Shown here one piece after another: positions 35,029-46,890 of a stretch of 64,000 nt of DNA (position 1 is the stretch's first letter; each line of letters begins with the position of its first letter). The notes beneath the pieces were generated by a model. The model searched no databases. It saw nothing but the letters and a program-made list of their open reading frames with translations, and was not told the DNA's origin. Source of the DNA: Volutella citrinella (lineage: Eukaryota; Ascomycota; Sordariomycetes; Hypocreales; Nectriaceae); contig JAWZSP010000006.1 in the NCBI GenBank assembly GCA_034401135.1, positions 124,001-188,000 of the forward strand. The letters run 5' to 3'. The position numbers and the translations under genes were made by a program.

Positions 35029-35323
35029 ATGCACTTCTCCAAGATCATCGCTGTCACCTTTGCGGCTATTGCCTCTGCTGCTCCTCGCTCCGATTCTCAG
35101 TCGCTCCAAGTTCGCGACGTTGAGACCTCTGGCGATGTACAACTGAAAGCGAAGTGTGCCTGGAAGGATTGTAATGACTGTTATGCGCACATTGTGGCTG
35201 GGCCTGGTGCTGGAGGTGCTGGCAATACCCTTGGGAGGTACAGTTCACAAGAGCCTCATTCATCTTCCAGATTTATTACTAATTCTCAATAGCACCATAT
35301 ACTGTCAGAAGTACTGCTGCTAA
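35029..35323 (+). CDS. Small secreted cysteine-rich protein
   Basis: Exons 35029-35237 and 35293-35323 give 79 aa. Signal peptide MHFSKIIAVTFAAIASAAP, a short acidic propeptide-like stretch, then a mature C-terminal module with six cysteines: KCAWKDCNDCY, a glycine-rich loop (GPGAGGAGN), then YCQKYCC at the end. The second exon supplies the last three cysteines, so the splice is needed for a symmetric pattern. Size, secretion and paired cysteine groups fit an effector-like or defensin-like antimicrobial protein. No family is recognised. Confidence 0.75.
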
Positions 35324-35700
35324 GTAATCGTTGTGAATGTGACTTTGGTGGCACCGTGGAAGGGCTCGGTGGGAGGACTCTGGGAGGACCCAATGACAAT
35401 TCGATGGTCATTTCCTTCCATCTATCCTCTCAACAACTCACTGCAGTATTAAGGGTATATTTCCCAGGTAGATGCCGTATAATAACAACTGGAATTCATC
35501 CTGAGAACTCAATTATACGCCATGCCCAGTGTAGATCGGCCCATCCTTGTCAGTAGATAAGTTACATCTCCTACGTCCACTGGCAATGAGCTCGTATGAA
35601 CCTCTAAGCTAAAGTGAAATACGACAGCCCTACCATTTTCTTGTATTTCTTCTTCTTGGTTGATCCCTTGCTCCCTGCCCCTAGTCATCCATCCATTGCC
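35324..35700. other. Intergenic, no gene seen
   Basis: 3' side of the small secreted protein gene. Nothing recognisable. Confidence 0.4.
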
Positions 35701-36163
35701 ATGTCCAATTTCGAGCTGAACCATGCGCCACGCGCCAAAACCCATTACACTCGTCCAGCCATCTGGAAAGCTTTGTCTGGCATGAAGGTCATCCGTATTG
35801 GCGGCACAGTATATGAGATGGTCAAGATATACAAGATGAATTCTCTCTTATGCTTCCATATCACCTTTGGTGCAGCCACTGACGGTTATCAATTCGGGTA
35901 AGCCTCCAGACTGTCTTGCGCTTGTATTGAAGCCATCGTGATGTTGATTGCGCTTGTTTTCTAACATTCTCGAAAACATCATCGCCAACCCTGTTACCCT
36001 GGTTTCGTCCATCAGCTCGGCTCTGCGACTGGCCCAGATGGAAGACCAGCACTTGCCTCGAGGGACATTGGTGGCTGAAATGCCGTGGAAGTCCCTCGAG
36101 GCTATCCACCGCCGTGAGACCCGACAAACCTTGTCGAAGTTGAAGCGACCGCGGTTCTGGTAA
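35701..36163 (+). CDS. Possible small hypothetical protein
   Basis: Exons 35701-35897 and 36016-36163 join in frame to 114 aa (start MSNFELNHAPRAK, end KLKRPRFW). The donor is GTAAGC. A TTCTAAC branch-point-like string lies in the 118-bp intron, and the acceptor is CAG at 36013-36015. The protein is basic with no signal peptide and no known domain. Its last 62 bases overlap the 3' end of the subtilase gene on the other strand. It could be a chance frame. Confidence 0.3.
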
Positions 36164-39100
36164 GAGAACCTCGGCTAGCACTTGGGCCCTGTACTGGTAC
36201 ACCACCCATACCAGGGGACCCTCCAAGATAAATTTCGGAGGAAGAAGAAGTGCTAGGACGAGCAGAGGAAGCGGAAAGGGTTGCCTTCGCTATATCCGTG
36301 ACCGTCGCGTGCTGGTCCTTGGTCGCAGCAGGCTGTGTGCTAACAACTTCCTCGGTACTTGTTGTGGATTCGGAGCTTGCAGTAGATGGTTCGTCTGTTG
36401 GTGTTGGCCTTGTTGCTGTCGACAAGGTGGTTGGCCTCCGGCATTCATTCTGATCGCCGTCAGGGTTGGCGGGTGACTGGATGTCACGCACGAAAAGCTT
36501 GCAAACGGGGGCTCCAAAATTAGTGAGTGACGGTAGCTCCAAACCGTTGTAGACCATTTTGATAACTGGGACGATGCCTGCTCTGGGGTCGGGTTGTCTT
36601 TCGGGGTTCCTATCCCATGCCAATTCTAGGAGTCTCCCGCGGACTAAGTCGACAACATTTTGGGCAACGAGTTCGCCCGCCTTCCTCATGGTTCCGATTA
36701 AATGGGCACATACTCCAGCTGCCCTGGCCGTGGCTGGTTACGAGTCAGTGAGCTGCTGAATTCGACCATCCATCTCGATAACTATTCAGACACTTACCTC
36801 CGGAGGCGCCACTGTTACCCCCTTGCCACCCATTTTCCCCTGTTGGACACTGGATATCAACGCCGGGTGCATAAATATGTGGCCGCCAATTCTTAGGGTC
36901 ACTTCCCTTCCACTCATGATTCGACCATTCCCACATGTCGCCGTTGAGCTTTGCGGCCCCAACCACGACTAGCTGACGAACATGGAGGTCACCCATTTCA
37001 GGTTTGGAGAGACCATAAGGGAGATGATCCGTCGACAATATGTCCTGCAAGTAAGAGATCAGTCATAATGGTCCAAGTTGCAATGCTCTGAAGCACGGCA
37101 ATGTACGCACCGCGCCATCATTGCCACCGGAACATATAGGGATAATGTTCTTTTGAACCATCCCTTTGAAGATTGCCGAGTAGATTATCTGGATTTCATT
37201 CCAAACGTCCATATTAGGGACTATAGATGGAAATTGATACGCTCCAGGAAGATAGCGATTTGTCACGACAGAAGTGGAAAAAACGGCTGGCCGGCCGGAT
37301 GCCTGATGCACTACATCTCGCAATGTCTGCAGTTGGCAAACCCAGCCAGTGTTGATACAATAATCAACTATTTTCACCTTTGCGTTCTTTGCCATGCCTT
37401 GACTGTGGCCAGCGGCGACTGAAATCATACATGCCGTGTGTATTGATAGGCTCGGATCTTCAGCGACCCAAGGGTTCCGTTTATCCGCTGCGGAAATATA
37501 TTCAATCTCCTTGGCGATACCGAAACCTTGCTTAAAGTCCTAGTAGTGGCTCGATCGTCAGCGGTATCCAGTGTTTATTCCAAGACGAGCATGTTCGCAC
37601 CGTATGAATTGGCACATATTTAGCATCATGGATGTAAAGCTCCACATCCCCTGCAGGATCTCCGTCAATAAGCGTGAATCCATCATAAAAGGCGAGAGGA
37701 ATTTTTGGCTTCTGATTCATCAGGACGACCTCGCTTAGCGCGCTTTGCCGGTAAAATCCTTCGTGTGATAAAGGGTTCCGGGATGGTGCCCCTTGACTCG
37801 GGGGCCTACCATTGCCAAGGACAGTGAAGTCAACGACGCGCGCAATGGACGAAACCTAGAATTGGGTCAGTAGAACCGCATTTTGATTCTTACGGCCCAG
37901 GCCATTGCAAACTCACGAAAGGATGATATAGAAGTTGATAAATATTAGGCGCGCTTGTCCTCAGAATAAAAAACATGGGACCGAAGCCATCCAAGTCCTC
38001 TTGCCTCATGCTCCCGTCGATATCGAGATTCTTTAGATGATTAAAAAGAATGGTGGTCCGGGCAGGGTCCCTGTACTTGGGGAAGACTGCGTAGACAGGC
38101 AGCGAAGGGCAGCTTGGGGGCCTCGCGCTTCCGGCACGAGGATGAAGCGCAGGCTGCCCAGGAGCCGCTGTTTGCTGGCAGATGTCCTCGGACGTGGCAG
38201 TTGACGAGGATGATTCGGCTGGCTGGCTGCTGGTTTGCGCAGACATGGTAGGAGCTTGAGTCGCTTTGCTTGGACTCCCGTTGGACGGCTTTTCCGGAGA
38301 GCTGGGAGGGAGTGGCAGGAGTGGCACAAGCGGTGGACCTTGTGAGCCGCCACCATTACCGGGATCACTGGGCTTGCCTGGATCACCGTTTCCTGGGCTT
38401 CCAGCATTGCCAGGGACAGGGGCACCAAAAGGGACGGCGGGGGAAAGCGGCGGGGGTGGCGGTGGTGGTGATTGTGGTACTGGTGCTGGAGCTGGTTTGC
38501 CTTTTCCCGGGTCACCTGGGTCGTAAGGAGGAGGTGGAGGAAGTGGAGGAGCTGGTCCTGGTCCTGGTTTGCCTTTTCCCGGGTCACCCGGTTCGTAAGG
38601 AGGAGGTGGAGGAAGTGGAGGAGCTGGTCCTGGTCCTGGTCTTGGTTCTGGTGCTGGTGCTGGGACTGGCGCACCTGGAGGTAGAGAAATTGGCAGTGGT
38701 ACAACGGGGATGATGGGCAAACCGCCACCGTCTGGCACTTCGGTCGTAGTCGATTGCACCAGGATTGAGGTACTTTTCGTGGTGCCATGTTGTGCCTCTG
38801 GGTCTCTGGATAGAGTCCCATCCATTGATGATGCACTTCGACTTGGGGAATCCAGCGAAGCCGTCGGTGGAATTCCGACGCCCTGTGATGCGGCTTGGCT
38901 ACCGCTCTGACCCTCCGTTGTAGCATCCGGCACCTTGACACCGCCTGGTTGTTGAGATGCACTCAATGTCTGGACACCTGGTTCGTGAGATGCGCTCAAT
39001 GTTTGGACAACATCTCGGGTTTTTGTCTGAGATCCGCTCTGTTGAGGCGCACCGGATGCATCGGCGCTGCTGCTTGCTGGGGCTGTTAGAGCCGTGGCCG

Positions 39101-39308
39101 AAATAGTGACGGTGACGACAAGGGTTGTTTCTGCCGCAGTATCTGTTGTTGCAGTAGTACTCTCCCTTCCTCGATCTACACTTGCTACTGGAACAGTCAC
39201 TATTGTCGTCAGAGTAACTGGCGGTATCTCGGCTGGCGACACCTTGGCTTGTGAGTTGACACCGGACGCGGCAAAGAAGACGCCCAAGAGGGCTGCCCGC
39301 GGCAACAT
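36102..39308 (-). CDS. Secreted subtilisin-like protease with proline-rich N half
   Basis: Exons 39308-37917, 37855-37601, 37539-37111, 37044-36798 and 36718-36102 give 979 aa. Signal peptide MLPRAALLGVFFAASGVNS, then about 200 Ser/Thr-rich residues, a Pro/Gly-rich stretch with 24-aa repeats, and the S8 domain. The catalytic triad is visible but each motif is unusual: Asp542 in YIHDAKY (normally IDTG), His583 in IHTACMISVAAG (normally HGT), Ser773 in GNSGASGAGV (normally GTSMAAP), plus GGNDGAD for the oxyanion Asn. A Ser/Thr-rich C-terminal tail ends the protein. The low-complexity arms suggest a cell-wall-associated or glycosylated extracellular enzyme. Activity cannot be assumed given the divergent motifs. 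Confidence 0.8.
38494..38637 (-). repeat. 72-bp tandem repeat in the proline-rich region
   Basis: Two 72-base units (38494-38565, 38566-38637) are nearly identical and encode a 24-residue unit of the form GKPGPGPAPP-LPPPPPY(E/D)PGDP. A more diverged copy follows. Such in-frame repeats expand and contract easily. Confidence 0.85.
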
Positions 39309-40104
39309 GGCGACAATAGCAGCACAACGGATGGCTCACTGGTGCGATCGACCTTTTCTTCCGAGGGAGACTACCTTTATTACGAGACCTATTCTTGCAA
39401 GGGACAATCAGGGCACCGTGCACCTGTTGGAACCGCAGACTTTTGCGTAAACCACGCAGATCCCGTAGCGTCCATGCCGACCTACATCCTTTGAAAAATA
39501 TCAACGCTTGTATCCATGTGGCGGGGGCTATAGAAGTTGTAGTGGCTTTTCGTTTTTGAATTGAGTTTAACTATCATGGAGCATTTTGATCTATTTTCGG
39601 AATTACCCCATTCAGTTTGAGCCATGGAACCCAGCAGGTCGGGCGCAGTGGCTTGAATCCTGATTCCCTGGCTAATGGAGCAGCCGCCGCCAGCGTCCGA
39701 CAGCGTGACGCTAAGCGCCAGACTAACAATCGGAACCCGTTTCTTCGTCCGCCCGCCCAATCTCGCTACGAGGATGCACTCAGGCGGAATGACGATGGAT
39801 GATTGGGGGCGACGACGATTTAGAGGTACGACAGGAAAAGTGAGTGGCACAGTTTGTAGCGGTGGATGCAAGATGATCAGATAAGCAGACAGAGGCAGAT
39901 GCTTGCGTCTTGTGGTAAAGCCTGCGAGGTTCTGTGGTTGCGGGTATGGTAATGAATGAATGCCCAAGACGTGGGGACAATTGAGAATGAGCCCATCGGC
40001 CATTGTTAACAAGATTAGGGGTTCCCGGCGGTCTCAAGTCCGTATACGACTCCCATCCCAAGCGAAACGAATCTCCCCCGTGGACATCAATGCGTCGCTC
40101 TCCC
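39309..40104. other. Intergenic, no gene seen
   Basis: Promoter of the subtilase on the left. Frames on both strands are short and featureless. Confidence 0.4.
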
Positions 40105-40296
40105 TTAGCCATAAGTGCAAACTCCCGGCTTGCCCTTCTTTGGAAACGAACAGAAGTAAGCTCTGTAACAGTCCGCGTTGCTGTTGCATTTTCCACCGGG
40201 GAACTGGAAATCTGGGTCGCGGGTAGTGGGCGCAGCGGATGCGATGCCAGAGAGTAAAATCGTCAAGGCGAAGAAGACATTCTTGAGTGCTGTCAT
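40105..40296 (-). CDS. Small secreted four-cysteine protein
   Basis: Single exon, 63 aa. Signal peptide MTALKNVFFALTILLSGIASAAP, then about 40 residues with four cysteines (GKCNSNADCY, AYFC, GVCTYG) and a basic loop FPKKGKPG. The spacing suggests two disulfides. The size and make-up fit a secreted effector-like or antimicrobial peptide. No family is recognised. A TATTTAT element lies about 95 bp upstream. Confidence 0.7.
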   Translation of the reverse strand: MTALKNVFFALTILLSGIASAAPTTRDPDFQFPGGKCNSNADCYRAYFCSFPKKGKPGVCTYG

Positions 40297-41585
40297 CTTG
40301 GTGGGTAGAGATGAGTGCGGTTCTGTGATGGATGTTGATTGGTGTGAGGATGGGAGGCTAGAATGAGCGGGAGTGGAAAGAGTTGAATAAATAGTTCCTC
40401 ACCCACATTGGAAACACTCACTCAGTTTCTGGTAAGACAAGTTGCGTACTACCCGACCGTAGTTGCACTAAGCCCCCGTGCACGCCATATGACGATCATT
40501 GTGAACTCTTGGCACCAAACAGGGCTCCAAATCATGTTGAACAGCATTTCTCATTGCCAATCTTCCGAATGGCGTTCAGCTGAAGCTGGCATTTCTCTTG
40601 GCCTCTGCGCAAATATCGCTGTTGCAACCACTCAGAAAAGAGCAAAGACGATTCATGACGCAAGCCAAGGGCCAGCTGGTGGATCAAAGACCTTGGCAAT
40701 TCCTCCCCGCTGGGGGCAAGCTTTTTGGCCCCAGTAAATTACGGTCAGAAGCCTCGTGAGACAGAGTCCCACTCCAACGCGTGGCCTTGCCCAAGCATGC
40801 GTAACCATGCCATGACGAGGCGGGGAGGCTTGAGGCTGGGAAGGTCAAAGCGGTGTGGGGGATGCCCATGTCTCTGCAACTATTCGCATAACTATGAAAA
40901 ATGAGATAATGAAGACGGACTTTCGGCGATGGAAGCACGCGGGATTGTACTGACAATAAGGTGAACGTTGCACAAAGGTCATACTTCTCATGCTCTCCAA
41001 CCTCATCCTATGAGGGTGGCACCGAAAATAACCTAATCTGAATCGCCAAGATTCCTGGTCGGGCCGATTCACTAGATCCCGTGCACCTCTGACGATCTGC
41101 CTTGGCCTAATAAGATTTCATGCACAAGGCAACGGTATACGCAATGCTTGGGCTTGGCGCTGTTGAGAAAAGCAAGTCGGCGGAAATTGGAATCAATTAC
41201 CCTACATCGTCATTGTGAACATTTGGCTGTTCCTGGGGCACAGTGGGTCTTAGCCCATAATACTGTGCACACACACTTCACGTAGTCAGATACGCCGCCC
41301 GGGGTTCCAAGCCCGCCTGCGGCACCTTTCCTAGTCATCCACAACAACGAAGATCACCACAATCGTGATGTTACGCCCTTTCCCGCCTTTGAGCCCTATT
41401 GTGCGTAGCCTTTAACAGTCATCTTGCATCTTCACTCCCTGTCACACATGGCCAACGCTGCATAACTGTCACGACATTGCTAAACTGAGCTTCAATTCGT
41501 AGTTGTAAGAATGAAGTTACCATGTGTTGATATTAGATGGACTAGTGTAGAGATGTGGTTCCCGAGCAGAATGAATCGGCGGCAA
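40297..41585. other. Intergenic, no gene seen
   Basis: 1.3 kb between two leftward genes. Short frames only. No repeats of note. Confidence 0.4.
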
Positions 41586-43408
41586 TCAGGCCTTTTGCGT
41601 GCCCTCTCGGCTCTTTTCCAGATCCACACCGCCTTCCATGCTTCCGTCTGGCATCTCCCTGGCCTCAATAATACCATGCTGCGCAAAGATCTCGTCTGGC
41701 CTAATTGCCCTTTCAATAAACGTCTCCTTTGCTGGAAAAACAAAGCTCAGGGCACAGTATACCATGGCTGTCGACACAAAGCCAAGCAACCATCCAAACT
41801 GATACGGATGCACGCCCACGCCGACGTCAATGTTGGGATTGATTCCGTTAATGAAGCCTGGCAGATTTGGCGCCACGCCAACCAGGAACGCCGCCACAGC
41901 CCGAAGATTCCAACCGTGGAAGTAGCGGTAGATTCCCTGCGGGTCGTACATGGCTTGCGTATCGTACTTTGCTTTATGGACGACCCAGAAGTCAAAGACC
42001 ATGATGGCGGCAATGGGGCCGAGGAAAACTGCGTAGGCGGCCATGAAGTTGAGAAAGGAGCCAGCGGAAGCAAGGATTTTCCACGGCACCAGCGCCCAAG
42101 CAATCACGGCGCAGAGTAACTGGCCTCGGCGAATATCAATGACGGTTGGCATCAAAGTCATGAGATCGTTTGCCGCAGAGAGCGAGTTCTAATACATGTC
42201 AGTTGAGAGTATCTGGCAACAACAATAACGTGATTACTTACAGCAGAAATGTTCACGCCGAGTGCAGCCAGAGAAAAGCTAAAGGCAGCAAAGAATCGCG
42301 CAGCCCGACTGTCCCATTGCGAAACCAGTGCCATGGGATCCCACTCAAGGGTGCCATAGTGGTGCTGTCCTGCGCCGCTCGCCACAATACCAATAAAGGC
42401 GATCAGGGTGAACAGACCCGGTAGCATCGGGATGTAGAGGGCCTGCCACTTGACACTGACGCGGCTGTATCGACTAAAGTCGCTCTGGTTGACCGACAGG
42501 GTGGCATAGTTTCCAATGACAGAGGTCAGGCTAGAGAGGAAGGCCCAAGAATAGGCGCTGCCGGAGACTGTTGCCTTTGCCTCGAAAATGTCCTTGGCCG
42601 GAGCTGTGGCAAAGGCCCAGATCATAATGGCCAACCAAGACGCAGGGACGATGGTGCTCTTGGCCATGAACAAGTACCGAAGCTGGTTGGGGCTCATCCA
42701 CAGAAACGGCAGCTGGATGAGCCAGAACAAGAAGAAGCTGACCATGGTTGCGTCGTTGATGCCCTGCGACTCGGGGATGTGATTCGGCAGCGTCAAGAAG
42801 GACGGCCAAATGGCACCAATCATGACGCGGACGGTATTGGCGCCGTTCATGGTCTGGATGGAGAACCAGAAGACGGCGAGGATTGCGCGCGAGACGATGG
42901 CGATGTACGAGCCCCAGAAACCCCACGAGGCGCGCGCGATGACGGGGAAGGGCACATGGTGGAGGACGCCGATGGCACCGTTGAATGCAATCTGAGAGTG
43001 GTTAGGTGATAGATCACAGAACGGCAGATGTGATGGAGATGGGAAATGCCACGACATACCACCCACGAGATGATGAAGAAAGCCAGGGCCACGATGCCCA
43101 GACTCTCACGCCAGCCGAGACCGACAGCAATGATGCCCGCGGCAAACTGCCAAGTGGAAGCGTTAAATGCATCCGAGATCCAATAGGCAATCAGACTTGT
43201 GACGCCCCATTTGCGATCCTTGGGGGGCACAGGATCCAGATCTTTGTTCGTCCTGCGATCGGCATGTCAGACAAGTGTCCAGTCAGGGACCAGCATGGAA
43301 TGGAATGCAGCAAGCCACCTACCATCTTGAGCCAGGTGCCGCAAAGCTCGTCTCTGGCTGCTCAACCTTCCAATGCGGTCGCTCTAGCTTCGGAAGCCGG
43401 AATCTCAT
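41586..43408 (-). CDS. NCS1 nucleobase/allantoin-type permease
   Basis: Cation-coupled transporter of uracil, uridine, allantoin or a related compound (Fur group). Exons 43408-43323, 43252-43060, 42991-42242 and 42188-41586 give 543 aa, with about 12 helices. Typical segments are NKDLDPVPPKDRKW at the N terminus, YWISDAFNASTWQFA, IQTMNGANTVRVMIGAIWPS, NQSDFSRYS and FDFWVVHKAKYD. A 2-oxoglutarate dioxygenase lies upstream on the same strand, so the pair may serve salvage or breakdown of a nucleobase. Substrate is not determinable. Confidence 0.9.
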
Positions 43409-44093
43409 CTTGTACTCTCGTTAGGCTGCGTGAATGTCGGTGGCTGTCGGCGATGCAACGGAAACTCCCACCTGCGCCCGTCGCAGACGCACACGCGCTC
43501 CTTTTTAACGCGTCCTTGTCCTTGCAGGATAACAAAAGTGTCCGGGATGCCTGCACGGCCCCGGAGCCAGCTGCGATATTGCGTCGAGCGTGATTGGCGC
43601 GACGAGGCTCTTATCAAGCAGGCCGTGGGTCGGATGGCACGCGAGGTGCAGCTTTGGGTCTGGAGCTGTGCGGGGAAGAGACAGGGCATCCGCTGATTAC
43701 GGGGGGGACTGGCATGCAATCTAGGCCGAGATAAGATAGGCACATGATTGCAGATGCGTCCCAACTGAGGGCACTATTGCCGATACGGAGGCCCGCACCC
43801 TTGCTCTGCTGCAGGGACTGGTGTCAGATAACGACTGGTTTGCTGATATATATGCACCGCCGCCGGCCAAATGGGCAGATTTTGTTTCCGCTATCCGATG
43901 GTGCGTGATAAGACGCCCCTTGTCCCACCATTGATTAAAGTGAGGCTGTAGACAGTGACTTATCTACCTGGGGCTGCACTCATCACCAGACAAAGGAGTC
44001 TTTCCTGTTGCCAAGTGATGCATACTTCCACAAACACTCGAGCACTAAGCTAATATGGGCCATTTATCCTCGCATCTCCCTCCGCAATCTGCT
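43409..44093. other. Intergenic, permease upstream region
   Basis: No gene seen. GC-rich next to the permease start. Must contain its promoter. Confidence 0.4.
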
Positions 44094-45403
44094 CTATTTG
44101 TACAACTTCTGCACCACCCCAGGAAGAATCTGCTGGCCGTCTGCATCCTCGTACCCAATGTCCCGACGCTGATTCCACGCTTGCTTCAGCTTTGTAAACT
44201 CGCCCATTGTCGGTGCCGTGTGTCCTCCAAGTTCAAAATCATTTTTGCCGTGTCCTTCCCGCTCGAGAACGGGCGAGCTGATGGTCCGCAAGACGACATT
44301 GCTTTCGGGTCGTGTAAAGTACATCAAACCAAGACGATCAACATCACGTTGGTCCTTTGGGGGTACGGCCACCTGACAGGAGTATCAGCATGAGACTCTG
44401 CAATTTGAAGAATGACTTACCCGATGGATAGTCGACTTGACGTAGCCTCCCGTCAAGTAGCTCAAGGCGTCGCCTGCGTTTACCGTTAGGCTTGCGTCGA
44501 GTGGCTTTGCCCATTGCCAGGTGTTTGTCTCGTGATCGCGAATCTGGAGGCCTGCCACAGGTTGCCGAAACAACAAGGTCCAGGTTCCCAAATCCGTATG
44601 TCCCGGGATCCAGAGATCGCCCTTGAGTTTGGCGATCTCATCGGTCGAGAATTTGGAGTACTTCATATACCGTAGATGCGACTCGCTGTTGGAGCCCCAT
44701 TTGTGAAGATCTTTGAAGACGTCTTCAGGCAGTTGGAGCGCCAAGGCCAGCAAATGGTTGAGAGGGTCCAGGATCTTGTCATGCAGATTCTTCACAATGC
44801 AAGGTCAGTAGGCTGGATAGCAGGCACACGGGCAATCTTACCTTTGCGAAAGTTGTCGTTTGCTCGCGGTATCCCTCTAGTGGGAAGGGTAGGCGCTGAT
44901 CTATTATCCCATTCGCAGCTGAGATGTGTCAAGGACTGCTTGATCAGCAATGGGGACATCCTGGTCAACTTACTCGATGTGTTCCACATTTCTGTCTTCT
45001 CGGGCACCCCGCCGGCGAGTTTTCTCCTGCCAGCAGCCAAGTATCCGGTGTAGCTCCCAGCATCTAGGTCTGCGTGATACCCAAGTCTTTCCTCCAATGG
45101 CAGATTGTAGAACGCCTGCCCAAGCGCAAATTGCTCATCAACATCTTGTTGAGAAATGCCAAAATTCGTCACATAGAAGAATCCTTTCTTCCTGATGGCC
45201 TCAATCAAGACTTGGGCCAGCTCGGTGTTCCCCTCGGGGGTCCCATACTTGGACAAGTCGATCTCGGTTACTGTCAATTCGGCTAAGTGTGAGTCTCTGT
45301 CGTACGTTAATCTAGTCACCAGCTACTTACACTGCGCCCAGTCAAGTGGCTCCTTGGTTTCAGGAACATGGGTATACGGCTCGATGGGAACTGCAGACGG
45401 CAT
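44094..45403 (-). CDS. 2-oxoglutarate/Fe(II) dioxygenase (IPNS-like)
   Basis: Cytosolic non-haem iron oxygenase that hydroxylates or otherwise oxidises a small molecule while decarboxylating 2-oxoglutarate. Exons 45403-45331, 45282-44974, 44918-44842, 44789-44421 and 44372-44094 give 368 aa. The N-terminal DIOX_N part has GFFYVTNFGISQQDVD. Iron ligands are His217 and Asp219 (HTDLGTW) and His275 (STIHR); the arginine of RLGLMYF at 289 is placed to bind the co-substrate. The nearby NCS1 permease suggests a nucleobase hydroxylase such as thymine 7-hydroxylase as one option, but flavonoid-type oxygenases of fungi look similar. A TATA box (TATAAAA, 45478-45472) lies 70 bp upstream. Confidence 0.88.
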
Positions 45404-45967
45404 TTTGGATTCGCTTTGATCTCACCAATGGAAGTTGTAGGCCTGTGGCGAGGATGGACTGCGGTCATTGATTTTATACCGCGCAACTACTCTCCAAGCC
45501 CGTCTGTAGCGCATGCCGCACACGGAGTGTTTCAACAAATCTGACTAATTGCCTCGTCGATTTCCCCGCGTTTGGGAACAATCTTGAGTCATGGTTGGTT
45601 GGAGTGTGGGCGAGCCATTTCCTCGGCTATGTCGTCATTAAAGGGCTGATGGCGCCACCATGTCGTGATCTTCCATCCCTGACACGTATTCACAGACTGG
45701 GGTAAATAATGGGAAAAGACCAAGGCAGTAACTTCATCATGAAGCATGAACAATCAATTAGGAATGAAGATGGAAGACCTTTTGTGAGACTTAAGCTAGT
45801 TGGAGAGTGGTTCAAGGAGCAGATGTACGTCTCACTACGCTTTCTTAACACTGCACTGCCCCTTCCCAAGAACAAAATTGATATTCTACACGCGCTTTCT
45901 ATTATCACTGTCTATCTATATAAATTCAAAAGGCGCCCCAATCTAGTGACACAAACCCTTGGCAATC
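45404..45967. other. Intergenic, dioxygenase promoter
   Basis: Contains the TATA box at 45472-45478 (minus strand). A plus-strand open frame from 45709 lacks any domain and is not called. Confidence 0.5.
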
Positions 45968-46890
45968 CTAGCGGCGAAACATTGTCCCGCTATCGTATCC
46001 CCCCTCGCCTCCATCTTTCGGCACGGGCTCCATGCTAAATGTTCTGCGTCCCCCATCCATCTCAATTTGACGAATCAGCCTTCCAGGATGGAGAACACCA
46101 AACATAACTAGCACTAGTAGCATCAGGGCGGAATCAAACACGTAAAGCATGGCCTCATTCTCGCTAATGAAGCCATGGAACCCTTGCGCATACTCAATCG
46201 CTCGGACCAAATTTCGAATCCAGATGAGTCCCGTTGCCACCACAAGGGCAATGACATATGGACGCCATCGTACTGTTGTCATTGCTTCAGCAGTGGCCTT
46301 GCAGTAAAAGCGCCATACAAGTGAGGCGTAGCCAAGAAGCACAACCAGTTGGAATATCAGGCCGTACAGCACGACCTGGTCGCCAATCTTCATGATTTTG
46401 AGGTTGCCGGTGACCTGGACGAGACCACCGCCGATTTGCGTGCAGAAAGCAATGACATCGGCCAAAATGAAGAAGGATGTAGGGCTGCATCGGCGTTTCG
46501 GCTGGCCCAGAACCGCCATTTTGTATTTGCCGAGAGTGACGTAAATTGTAGCAGAGATGAAGACGGGCGAGACAAGAATCAGCATGAGCTGCAGCATGAA
46601 GGGGCGAGGTGAGTTTGGCTCTTGGCCGCCCCATGCACGCCCGTAATGACCAAAAGTCTCGCCTTTGGCTAGTTAGAAGATGCGTTTGATGGAGTGAGTG
46701 AATGGGTTTGGAACATACAGATTCCGCCAAGGATCAATGGGATGAAGAATCTGGTTTTTAGCTTCGCCACGCCAAAGATGTGTGCTGCTGTGGCGATGGC
46801 GAATAGGGCCATAAAAATATAGCCAGCTGCCTTATTCGGTGTATACGGATAGTAGAGGACCTTTCCATCCTCGAAATGTACGAGACCCAT
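45968..46890 (-). CDS. RTA1-family seven-helix membrane protein
   Basis: Exons 46890-46719 and 46662-45968 give 288 aa with seven predicted helices. Family marks include ETFGHYGRAW after the first helices, LGKYKM, FILADVIAFCTQIGGG and LVRAIEYAQGF with a following acidic stretch. RTA1/RSB1 proteins are lipid-translocating exporters or stress-resistance proteins of the fungal plasma membrane (aminocholesterol resistance, sphingoid base release). The N terminus carries YYPYTPNKAAG as in other members. Confidence 0.9.

Noticed and set aside
38266..38713. Plus-strand frames rich in Gly and Val opposite the subtilase
   Set aside because: They are the antisense reading of the proline-rich repeats; composition alone keeps them open.
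45709..46038. Plus-strand open frame of 109 codons
   Set aside because: No domain, no splice partners, and it runs into the RTA1 gene on the other strand.
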